The position numbers and the translations under genes are program-made. Positions 1 through 4,556 of a DNA stretch of 6,009 nt are shown here, piece by piece. Origin of the DNA: Candidatus Adiutrix sp. (GTDB taxonomy: Bacteria > Desulfobacterota > Desulfarculia > Adiutricales > Adiutricaceae); assembly GCA_031273445.1 (NCBI GenBank), contig JAISRV010000284.1:1-6009 (forward strand). The letters are read 5' to 3'. Numbering within the stretch: the first letter of the stretch is position 1; each line of letters begins with the position of its first letter. The notes beneath the pieces were generated by a model that ran no database searches, was not told the origin of the DNA, and saw only the letters and a list, made by a program, of their open reading frames with translations.

Positions 1-795
1 GAGATTGATGTTGCCGTGGTTCGGGTAAGGGGTGCCGAACATGACGTCCTGGAGGTCGGTGGCGATCATGGCCCCGCCCCAGCCGTCGCCCATGGAGCAA
101 CGGGCGCCCTGCTTCAGAAGGTTGCGGTAATCCTGATCCACGCCCATATGGGTGCGGTGCATGACTTCCACGATTTCGCGATCTATGCCCCGGGGCTTGA
201 CGCCGTGCTTGGTCCAGCGGTCATAAGTGGCTTGGGGGGCGCGCTTCAGATAGGTCAGTTCGCCCTGTTGCTTGCCCCACTCGGCCATGGCCAGATCAGC
301 CACTTCACGGGCAATTTCCCACTTGTCGCGAGGATATTCTTCGTCGCCTTCCTTGACGGTGGTGGCCACGCCGAAGTGGCCGGCCACTTCGCGCAGTTTG
401 ATTTCGTCTTTGATGGTATAGTCTTTGGCTTCGCCATAGGCCATGGCCCGAAAGGTTTCAGTGACGCCGCGGCCGTGGTCGGAATGGGAGGCGCTGCCGC
501 CGGCCATCATGCGAATAAGGTTGCGGGCGACTATGGTTTCCGGCGTGGCGCCGCACAGGCCTTTGCGGGTATCCGGTTCGCTGCCGTCTTTAATGCCCTT
601 GGTCAGCGGGAGACGGCAGGGGCCCTGGGAACATATTTTACAACAAATGCCTTCAGTGCCTATATTGCAGGGCTTCATTTTCACAGCCCGGTCGAAAATG
701 GTCTCCTGCCCTCTCTCTTGGGCAATATGGAGCATTTTTATAGTCGCGCTGTCGCTGCTTACGGCCTCTGGGACCGCCTTCTTCTCTTCAGACAT
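1..795 (-). CDS. acsA: CO dehydrogenase catalytic subunit (CODH/ACS complex), N-terminal 265 residues
   Basis: This is the Ni-Fe-S carbon monoxide dehydrogenase that interconverts CO2 and CO; with acetyl-CoA synthase it feeds the carbonyl branch of the Wood-Ljungdahl pathway in the cytoplasm. The reading frame is open from ATG at 795 to the left edge, so the C-terminal part with most active-site C-cluster ligands lies outside. The cysteine block CNIGTEGICCKICSQGPC (residues 43-60) plus C81 in KGLCGAT matches the family: C43 and C51 would bind the inter-subunit D-cluster, and C52, C55, C60 and C81 the B-cluster. The stretch TIVARNLIRMMAGGSASHSDHG (residues 86-107, written here in the family form) and later HRTHMGVD also fit. 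AAAGGAG lies 5 nt before the ATG. Neighbour acsD supports the acetyl-CoA pathway form (AcsA) over a stand-alone CooS, although the two names describe the same family. C60 to C81 is longer than I recall for Carboxydothermus CODH-II. Confidence 0.95.
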   Translation of the reverse strand, partial: MSEEKKAVPEAVSSDSATIKMLHIAQERGQETIFDRAVKMKPCNIGTEGICCKICSQGPCRLPLTKGIKDGSEPDTRKGLCGATPETIVARNLIRMMAGGSASHSDHGRGVTETFRAMAYGEAKDYTIKDEIKLREVAGHFGVATTVKEGDEEYPRDKWEIAREVADLAMAEWGKQQGELTYLKRAPQATYDRWTKHGVKPRGIDREIVEVMHRTHMGVDQDYRNLLKQGARCSMGDGWGGAMIATDLQDVMFGTPYPNHGNINL

Positions 796-800
796 GGAAA

Positions 801-807
801 CTCCTTT
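801..807 (-). promoter_or_regulatory. Ribosome binding site of acsA
   Basis: On the minus strand AAAGGAG is followed by 5 nt and ATG at 795. This fixes the start of the CO dehydrogenase gene and excludes the upstream open stretch as coding. Confidence 0.85.
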
Positions 808-823
808 CAACGAGTCACATTCC

Positions 824-854
824 GCCTTTCATAGACGGAGGCTGCCTTTCATAG
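824..854. repeat. Two 11-bp direct repeats, period 20, upstream of acsA
   Basis: GCCTTTCATAG occurs at 824-834 and again at 844-854, exactly 20 bp apart, about 30-60 nt upstream of the acsA start. On the transcribed strand each copy reads CTATGAAAGGC, and the second forms a tiny GCCT/AGGC stem. The copies could be a protein or RNA-binding site, or simply a local duplication. No function can be assigned. Confidence 0.6.
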
Positions 855-907
855 GCGTGGAGCCGGCGAAGCTGATCTTTACACGCGAAAAATACGGCTC
901 GGCCGGC

Positions 908-939
908 TGATCCGCCCGCCTCCAGGGGCGGACGGATCA
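908..939 (-). other. Intercistronic hairpin between the 39-codon ORF and acsA
   Basis: Positions 908-920 pair with 927-939 (12 of 13 pairs, one C-A mismatch), with a 6-nt loop. It starts 7 nt after the stop of the small ORF. No T-run follows directly on the minus strand (the nearest, TTTTT, is about 15-20 nt further), so it is a poor intrinsic terminator. An mRNA-stability, processing or partial-attenuation element between two operon genes is more likely. Confidence 0.6.
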
Positions 940-945
940 GGCGCG

Positions 946-1065
946 TCAGAACTTGGGAATCCTCTGATGCACCCGGTCAAGATCCTGTAGTATTTTAACG
1001 GCCACAGCTTCGCCCGGTTTGGGGGCGTCAGCCGCTTTGGTCATCTTTTTTTCTTTCTCGCTCAT
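946..1065 (-). CDS. Small ORF of 39 codons between acsD and acsA, unrecognised
   Basis: The frame runs ATG at 1065 to TGA at 948-946 and encodes a 39-residue protein beginning MSEKEKKMTKAADAPKPG and ending LDRVHQRIPKF. I chose 1065 because GGAG lies 8 nt upstream; another in-frame ATG at 1071 sits only 2 nt after GGAG. The protein is very charged, Lys-rich in the first ten residues, Ala/Pro-rich in the middle and probably helical at residues 20-33. It has no membrane segment, signal peptide or cysteine. It sits between two CODH/ACS genes on the same strand, with hairpins on both sides. Its start (MSE, then Lys-rich) resembles that of the AcsA next to it (MSEEKK), and VKIL resembles IKML further on, but the match is too short to claim duplication. 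I do not recognise a family. The good ribosome site and operon position make it plausible. Confidence 0.6.
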   Translation of the reverse strand: MSEKEKKMTKAADAPKPGEAVAVKILQDLDRVHQRIPKF

Positions 1066-1150
1066 CGTCATGACTCCTTTTGATTAATTCCGTCCGTCGT
1101 AAAAAGACTCTCGGCGGCCTGAACCGGAAAGCTTCAACATTAGTGGCGGA

Positions 1151-1179
1151 GCTTCAGCCGCGGAGGCCGGGGCTGAAGC
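1151..1179 (-). other. Strong hairpin just after acsD
   Basis: GCTTCAGCC (1151-1159) is perfectly complementary to GGCTGAAGC (1171-1179), with an inner CGG/CCG pair set (1161-1163 with 1167-1169). It starts 7 nt after the acsD stop codon. No T-run follows on the minus strand, so it is not a typical intrinsic terminator. It may protect the acsD 3' end or lower expression of downstream genes. Confidence 0.65.
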
Positions 1180-1186
1180 GACTGGC

Positions 1187-2176
1187 CTACAACTGGGTTA
1201 TCGGCACCTCAGGCACGTCGGCGTCTCGCGTCGCGCCTCCGTCATAGGCCAGATCGATGTATTGACGCACGATCTGGACTGAAGCGGGATGGCGCATGGA
1301 AAGGATGCTGACGCCGGCGCCCAGAACGGCCACCGCTTCGGTCACTTCCATCAGAACGCCCCGACAGGTCGCATTGCCCAGCGTGGGGTTGGCCTCGGTC
1401 GGGAGGTTGGCTTCCTTGGTCTTCCAGACGTCTTCGCCGAAAAAGCTGATCAGGGGCTGCTGAAGGTTGTCGTCCTGCTGCACCAGGGCGGCCATCTGAA
1501 TACGCTCCATGACGGAATAGCCGTATTCCATGCCGTAGCCCAGGCCGCCGGTGGTGGGATCGACGATGATCTTATCCTGAGTGAGCCCCAGCCCGGCCAA
1601 AAGGATGTTGAGCTGCTTGGCCAAATTCACGTCGATGGGCGTGCGGGCGATTACGGTATGACCGTAAGCCAGAGCCTGGGCGCCGATCTGCTTGTAGTTC
1701 TTTTCGGTGACGGGGCCGAGGATCAGATTCCTATTGGCGAATTTTTCCGCCACGGCCGCAAGAGTTTCCACGTCTTTGTCCTTGTTGTCGACGCCGAATA
1801 CAATAACGGGCACGTCAACGGCGTCCAGAACCTTCTGAACCGCGCTGACGGCTTCCGCGGGGCCGGTGTTCCTGTCGTTGGGGTCGGAACTCTTCAGGTG
1901 CAGCACGACAATGTCGGCGCCGTATTCCACAGCCTTTTTGGCCCAGGCGCCGACATCGTTCATCACCCCCTGGTAGGCTTCCGCCAGAGCCGAAGCCCAT
2001 TCGGCGCTGGGGTCGTAATCCCAGACGTCCAGAGCGGTGACCGGCTTATTGGGGAATGTGCCTTCAAAAGTATGAAAGCTGTAGGCGGTCTGACCGCCCA
2101 GCATCCTCTTTTGGGCGCCGATGGGAACTTCGTTGATTTTGCCGCTATATTTAACGGTCGGAATTTGAAAGGCCAA
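1187..2176 (-). CDS. acsD: Corrinoid iron-sulfur protein small subunit (CODH/ACS delta subunit)
   Basis: This is the small (delta) subunit of the corrinoid iron-sulfur protein, which with AcsC carries the cobalamin-bound methyl group from methyltetrahydrofolate to acetyl-CoA synthase. It is cytoplasmic. With the TTG start at 2176 the product has 329 residues, normal for the family (a TIM barrel without its own Fe-S cluster). Family hallmarks are ALDVWDYDPSAEW (about residues 49-60), VIVFGVDNKDKDVETL (125-139), IARTPIDVNLAKQLNILL (176-193) and VDPTTGGLGYGMEYGYSVMERI (205-226, family form). TTG 2176 is chosen because AGGAGGT lies 6 nt upstream and the family begins near FQIPTVKYSGKI; an in-frame TTG at 2233 would add 19 residues unlike the family and has no ribosome site. 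It is the first large gene of the operon, followed by a 39-codon ORF and acsA. The name cdhD is equivalent. Confidence 0.96.
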   Translation of the reverse strand: MAFQIPTVKYSGKINEVPIGAQKRMLGGQTAYSFHTFEGTFPNKPVTALDVWDYDPSAEWASALAEAYQGVMNDVGAWAKKAVEYGADIVVLHLKSSDPNDRNTGPAEAVSAVQKVLDAVDVPVIVFGVDNKDKDVETLAAVAEKFANRNLILGPVTEKNYKQIGAQALAYGHTVIARTPIDVNLAKQLNILLAGLGLTQDKIIVDPTTGGLGYGMEYGYSVMERIQMAALVQQDDNLQQPLISFFGEDVWKTKEANLPTEANPTLGNATCRGVLMEVTEAVAVLGAGVSILSMRHPASVQIVRQYIDLAYDGGATRDADVPEVPITQL

Positions 2177-2182
2177 TGTTCT

Positions 2183-2189
2183 ACCTCCT
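2183..2189 (-). promoter_or_regulatory. Ribosome binding site that sets the TTG start of acsD
   Basis: AGGAGGT on the minus strand lies 6 nt before TTG at 2176. It is a near-perfect Shine-Dalgarno sequence and decides between that start and the longer in-frame reading from 2233. Confidence 0.88.
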
Positions 2190-2205
2190 CGGGGCTGCGC
2201 CAGGC

Positions 2206-2252
2206 CGCTTCTGACGAAGCGCCTGAACTTCAATTAATTATTAGGCCGCTTC
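2206..2252 (-). promoter_or_regulatory. Three-segment alternative hairpins before acsD
   Basis: On the minus strand GAAGCG (2252-2247), CGCTTC (2221-2216) and GAAGCG (2211-2206) follow each other. Segment 2 can pair with segment 1 or with segment 3 (the latter a 6-bp stem with a GTCA loop), but not both. Segment 1 covers the last sense codons of the 15-codon leader ORF, so a ribosome at its stop would hide it. This is the layout of a translation-coupled switch, but no T-run or clear masking of the acsD ribosome site is seen. The role is inferred. Confidence 0.35.
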
Positions 2253-2288
2253 GAAGGCCGCGGTTCTGATCTTCACGGCTCTCCACAT
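2241..2288 (-). CDS. Possible 15-codon leader peptide upstream of acsD
   Basis: ATG at 2288 (with another ATG directly before it at 2291) opens the frame MWRAVKIRTAAFEAA, ending in tandem TAA TAA. GGAG lies 6 nt before the 2288 start. It ends 64 nt before the acsD start. It is too short to be recognised and could be a regulatory leader peptide or a chance ORF. It has no run of one amino acid that would point to classical amino-acid attenuation. Confidence 0.35.
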   Translation of the reverse strand: MWRAVKIRTAAFEAA

Positions 2289-2313
2289 CATAAACTCCAA
2301 AATACATAAATAC

Positions 2314-2341
2314 ATATTATTGACCAGCCGGCTGAACACAA
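2314..2341 (-). promoter_or_regulatory. Possible proximal promoter of acsD with a palindrome in the spacer
   Basis: On the minus strand TTGTGT (2341-2336), a 16-nt spacer and TAATAT (2319-2314) weakly resemble a sigma-70 promoter. The spacer contains the perfect palindrome CAGCCGGCTG (2325-2334), which could be an operator. Transcription from here would start just before the leader ORF. The match to consensus is modest. Confidence 0.3.
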
Positions 2342-2342
2342 T

Positions 2343-2376
2343 TCAATCTGCCTATAAAATCAATCTGCCTATAAAA
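2343..2376. repeat. Perfect 17-bp tandem duplication upstream of acsD
   Basis: TCAATCTGCCTATAAAA occurs at 2343-2359 and, without a gap, at 2360-2376. It lies between the leader terminator and the leader ORF of the acsD operon. A paired binding site for a regulator is one explanation; replication slippage is the simple alternative. Confidence 0.85.
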
Positions 2377-2389
2377 ATCCGTTTTGACG

Positions 2390-2423
2390 AAAAAACCTTA
2401 CCACGCCGGTAGGCGGGATAAGG
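2390..2423 (-). terminator. Intrinsic terminator or attenuator upstream of acsD
   Basis: On the minus strand 2423-2412 pairs with 2407-2396 (12 positions with one G-U and one mismatch) around a 4-nt loop, followed directly by six T (2395-2390). It has no A-run on the 5' side, so it acts only for minus-strand transcription. No protein gene ends just before it, so it closes either a small RNA or the leader of acsD, about 100 nt before the leader ORF. Confidence 0.75.
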
Positions 2424-2672
2424 CCGATCCTGTAGTTAGGCAAGCGCTTCCATTTCCAGCCTCGACGCTTCATTTCAACAGCAGCCGGCATTCTTTACCG
2501 CCCAAACCTGAAAATTAAAGAACCGCACGGCAAGGAAAAAACCGCGCCCGCACAAGCTTTGCCGGCCTCCAGCCGCCGCGCCCGGCAAGAAAGCCATTGA
2601 ATTGTATACCGATGAAGACCGCTCAATAAACGGACTGCTTCTCGTTTTGCCGCCGGAACCAACGATTAAAAT
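2396..2672 (-). ncRNA. Candidate leader RNA or small RNA between a promoter and a terminator
   Basis: The stretch between the promoter-like site at 2707-2680 and the terminator at 2423-2390 would give an RNA of about 280 nt. It is GC-rich with many short complementary blocks (for example GCCGG and GGCGCGG runs at 2520-2590). It has no ORF with a ribosome site. I compared it by eye with the cobalamin, tetrahydrofolate, SAM, SAH, glycine, c-di-GMP and ykkC riboswitch cores and saw none. Either a riboswitch-type leader that decides read-through into acsD or an independent small RNA would fit. The start is approximate. Confidence 0.4.
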
Positions 2673-2679
2673 TTATTTA

Positions 2680-2707
2680 GTTTTACCATAAATCCATTTT
2701 TTGTCAA
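2680..2707 (-). promoter_or_regulatory. Promoter-like site with perfect -35 box, reading toward acsD
   Basis: On the minus strand TTGACA (2707-2702) is followed by a 16-nt spacer and TAAAAC (2685-2680), in an AT-rich setting. The -35 box is perfect and the -10 box matches 4 of 6. Transcription would begin near 2672 and run into the terminator at 2423-2390. Confidence 0.5.
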
Positions 2708-2907
2708 GCTTTATTACAAAGACATACGTAAGACTTTATGCGGAAAAAAACTCTTCTCCGGCCCCAAATGAATTCAGTGAGGCTTAGCCAAAAGCCCTTT
2801 TCTATATAACAATATGCTTTTATTATATTTTTTATCATTAACTCCGGAAGCGGTCTTTTTCGATCATGGCGGTCAAAGCCCGCGGCCTGGCGAGAGAAAA
2901 ATTTTCC

Positions 2908-2935
2908 TTGAAAACGGCGCCCGGCGCATTATAAG
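2908..2935 (+). promoter_or_regulatory. Promoter-like site reading toward scpB
   Basis: TTGAAA (2908-2913), a 16-nt spacer and TATAAG (2930-2935) match the sigma-70 consensus at 5 of 6 bases in both boxes. The next plus-strand gene is scpB at 3351, so the transcript would carry a leader of about 400 nt that includes the hairpin array. Confidence 0.5.
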
Positions 2936-3035
2936 GTGTAGTACGCCGGCGCGGCGCCAGGGGCCGGCCTGGCTTTCCGTTTGATTAGTTCCTTTATTTT
3001 GGGCCTTACATGGCGCTAGCGTCCTGTGCAGTTAG

Positions 3036-3062
3036 TCCTTATAAGGAACAAACTGTTCTTTA
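3036..3062. other. Two overlapping dyad-symmetric sites
   Basis: The perfect 12-bp palindrome TCCTTATAAGGA (3036-3047) overlaps a second dyad in which 3042-3050 (TAAGGAACA) is complementary to 3054-3062 (TGTTCTTTA) except for one G-T pair, around a 3-nt centre. Such overlapping dyads are typical of operator sites. TATAAG, a -10-like hexamer, is present on both strands of the palindrome. No regulator gene is nearby. Confidence 0.45.
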
Positions 3063-3113
3063 CTTCAAATTACGACGTCGCGTCGGGTAGGCCGCTTCTA
3101 ACCACGAAAGGAC

Positions 3114-3234
3114 GCCAGCCAGACGCGAGAGCGGCTGGCCGACAGTGAAACTGTCGAATTTTCTTGAAAATCACCTTTTCAAGAAAATTTCCGAAAGGTT
3201 AATTCCGGCCCTGCTTTGAGGGACGGAATTAACC
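3114..3234 (+). other. Tight array of four hairpins in the scpB leader
   Basis: Four stems follow each other: GCCAGCC (3114-3120) with GGCTGGC (3133-3139); GACAGT (3141-3146) with ACTGTC (3150-3155) around GAA; a perfect 14-bp stem AATTTTCTTGAAAA (3157-3170) with its complement at 3176-3189 around TCACC; and a perfect 11-bp stem GGTTAATTCCG (3197-3207) with its complement at 3224-3234, whose inside pairs again (CCCT 3209-3212 with AGGG 3219-3222). The first three are separated by single bases. No T-run follows on either strand, so these are not terminators. A structured leader RNA, a small RNA or a palindromic repeat element would all fit. Confidence 0.6.
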
Positions 3235-3350
3235 GCATAGTCCAATAGAGCCGGCGGCCGGTCCGGGTCATTACGACGCGTCATATTTGCCTTCCTGTTC
3301 AAAGCGCCTCGGGGGCCCGCGCCGATGACGCTTTTTGAGGTTTTTATCCA

Positions 3351-3902
3351 ATGACCAATCCAGCCCTCAAAACCATCATCGAAGGCCTCCTGTTCGTGGC
3401 CGATGGACCCATGCCCCTTGAACGTCTGGCTCAGGCCTTTGAGGAAGAAATTCCTCAAAGCCGCCTGGCCAGAATCGTGGATGAATTGATAAATGAATAT
3501 GAAGAAATGAACCGCGCCTTCCTGCTGAAGCCGGTGGCCGGCGGCTTTCAATTCCGTACACGGCCGGAAGTGTCGTCCTATGCGCTCAGACTTAAAAAAA
3601 AATCTCCGGCCCGCCTCTCTCGCGCGGCCCTGGAAACCCTGGCCATCATCGCCTATCGCCAGCCGGTTTTGAGGGTGGAAGTGGAGCGCATACGCGGGGT
3701 CGACGCCGGCGGCATGATCAAGACCCTTCTGGAAAAAGAACTGGTGCGGGTGGTCGGGCGCAAAAATTTGCCGGGCCGTCCAATCGCCTACGGCACCACT
3801 AAAAAATTCCTGGAAACTTTCGATCTCCCGAGCCTGGAGGCTCTGCCTTCCATTGAAGAAATGGAGTCGCTGACCCAGGAGAATGAAAGCCGGCTATTTT
3901 AA
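3351..3902 (+). CDS. scpB: Segregation and condensation protein B
   Basis: ScpB is a partner of the SMC-ScpA condensin complex, which compacts and separates the chromosome; it dimerises and binds ScpA in the cytoplasm. The 183-residue product is of normal length and consists of two winged-helix domains (about residues 1-80 and 86-160). Strong hallmarks are IIEGLLFVADGPM (9-21), LSRAALETLAIIAYRQPV (89-106) and LPGRPIAYGTTKKFLETF (140-157), followed by an acidic tail. The start ATG is preceded by GAGG with a 10-nt spacing, and the family begins at this point. The usual partner scpA is not next to it: upstream is a 1-kb gene-free region. It appears to be transcribed alone, from a candidate promoter at 2908-2935 or a nearer one I cannot see, and is followed by a large palindrome. 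Confidence 0.96.
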   Translation: MTNPALKTIIEGLLFVADGPMPLERLAQAFEEEIPQSRLARIVDELINEYEEMNRAFLLKPVAGGFQFRTRPEVSSYALRLKKKSPARLSRAALETLAIIAYRQPVLRVEVERIRGVDAGGMIKTLLEKELVRVVGRKNLPGRPIAYGTTKKFLETFDLPSLEALPSIEEMESLTQENESRLF

Positions 3903-3973
3903 AGCGGCGATATCTACTGACCCTGATGCCGACAAACTCGCTTGCCAAGCAAAAATAGCCTTTTTTGCTTGGC
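3892..3973 (+). terminator. Termination region of scpB with two competing hairpins
   Basis: GCCAAGCAAAAA (3944-3955) is perfectly complementary to 3962-3973, a 12-bp stem with a 6-nt loop but no T-run after it. Alternatively GGCTATTTT (3892-3900, spanning the scpB stop) pairs perfectly with AAAATAGCC (3952-3960), which is followed directly by TTTTTT (3961-3966), as in an intrinsic terminator with a 51-nt loop. TGACCC (3918-3923) and GGGTCA (3976-3981) can extend the first fold. One of these probably ends scpB transcription; which one is not decided by inspection. Confidence 0.5.
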
Positions 3974-4089
3974 GAGGGTCAACTCCGACACGCCCTCAAG
4001 CCAAAATGAGAATTGCCCCGCCCCTGAACCCGCTCTCCGGCCTAAAACCGGACATTTTCATTTTGCCTTGACAGAAATCTGCCGAAATA

Positions 4090-4118
4090 TTGCCGTCTGG
4101 GCATGAAAGTGTTATAGT
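4090..4118 (+). promoter_or_regulatory. Promoter of the response-regulator gene
   Basis: TTGCCG (4090-4095), a 17-nt spacer and TATAGT (4113-4118) form a good sigma-70-type promoter, about 80 nt before the response-regulator start. A separate TTGACA at 4068-4073 lacks a well-placed -10 box. Confidence 0.65.
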
Positions 4119-4196
4119 GGATAAACGGCAAGGACAGGCGATAGGCGATGGCGGCTCGGGCGGGCGACCCGCAAGTCAAATACCAAGGAGACTTAC

Positions 4197-4556
4197 ATGG
4201 CCAAAAAAATTTTGGTTGTTGATGATGAAGCGCATATCAGGTTGCTTTATGCGGAGGAATTGACCGAGGAAGGCTATGAAGTCATTACCGCTGAAGGCGG
4301 AGACGGCCTTCTGGAGCGCATTGAGCAGGAAAAGCCGGGCCTGGTGGTGCTTGACATCAAAATGGTCGACTACAACGGGCTGGACCTTTTACAGGATATC
4401 CGGAACAAGTTCTATGATTTGCCGGTAATACTCTGCTCTGCCTACGACACCTTCAAAGACGACATGAAATCCATCGCCGCTGACCACTACGTCATAAAAA
4501 GTTTCGATCTGGCTGAGTTGAAGTCCAAAATAGCCGAGCTTCTCGCCGAAGCCTGA
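4197..4556 (+). CDS. Stand-alone receiver-domain response regulator (CheY/Spo0F-like)
   Basis: This 119-residue protein is a single receiver domain without an output domain, so it should relay or sense phosphoryl groups from a histidine kinase by protein-protein contact. All active-site positions are present: the acidic pair D9-D10 in ILVVDDE, phospho-acceptor D53 in VVLDIKM, S81 in LCSAYD and K101 in YVIKSF. After the lysine the common proline is replaced by Ser (KSF instead of KPF), which may affect signalling. AAGGAG lies 6 nt before the ATG, and a promoter lies at 4090-4118. No kinase gene is in the window, so the partner and pathway are unknown. The next gene, dgt, starts 51 nt downstream with no terminator between, so the two may share a transcript, although nothing links their functions. 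Confidence 0.94.
   Translation: MAKKILVVDDEAHIRLLYAEELTEEGYEVITAEGGDGLLERIEQEKPGLVVLDIKMVDYNGLDLLQDIRNKFYDLPVILCSAYDTFKDDMKSIAADHYVIKSFDLAELKSKIAELLAEA

Larger units (their letters stand above)
2292..3350. other. Long gene-free region between the divergent acsD and scpB units
   Basis: About 1.06 kb has no reading frame with a good start, ribosome site and recognisable product on either strand. It contains, from left to right, a palindrome and a 17-bp tandem repeat, a minus-strand terminator, a GC-rich stretch (2520-2660), an AT-rich stretch (2665-2850), a plus-strand promoter-like site, overlapping dyads (3036-3062) and a hairpin array (3114-3234). No tRNA, CRISPR array, insertion-sequence end or known riboswitch core was recognised. 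Confidence 0.7.

Noticed and set aside
16..834. 272-codon open frame on the plus strand
   Set aside because: It is opposite acsA, which has strong family motifs; the product is low-complexity Gly/Ala/Phe/His-rich and matches no family I know.
443..910. 155-codon open frame on the plus strand
   Set aside because: Shadow of acsA and its leader, without a ribosome site or recognisable product.
1289..2269. 326-codon open frame on the plus strand
   Set aside because: Antisense to acsD over nearly its whole length; such long shadows are common in GC-rich genes, and acsD is certain.
2369..2473. 34-residue very basic ORF on the minus strand (MKRRGWKWKRLPNYR...)
   Set aside because: It looks like a cationic peptide, but it has no ribosome site and its frame runs through the terminator stem and the tandem repeat.
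2475..2597. 40-residue ORF on the minus strand in the candidate leader RNA
   Set aside because: No ribosome site before its ATG and a Gly/Phe-rich composition typical of chance translation.
2176..2700. Cobalamin riboswitch upstream of the corrinoid-protein gene
   Set aside because: Expected for a corrinoid gene, but I find neither the GCCACTG-type box nor the conserved GCCCCCGC core.
3171..3551. 126-codon open frame on the minus strand
   Set aside because: Antisense to scpB and running into the hairpin array; no ribosome site or family.
3883..4071. 62-codon frame overlapping the end of scpB
   Set aside because: It is mostly the termination palindrome; no ribosome site, and the sequence is not protein-like.
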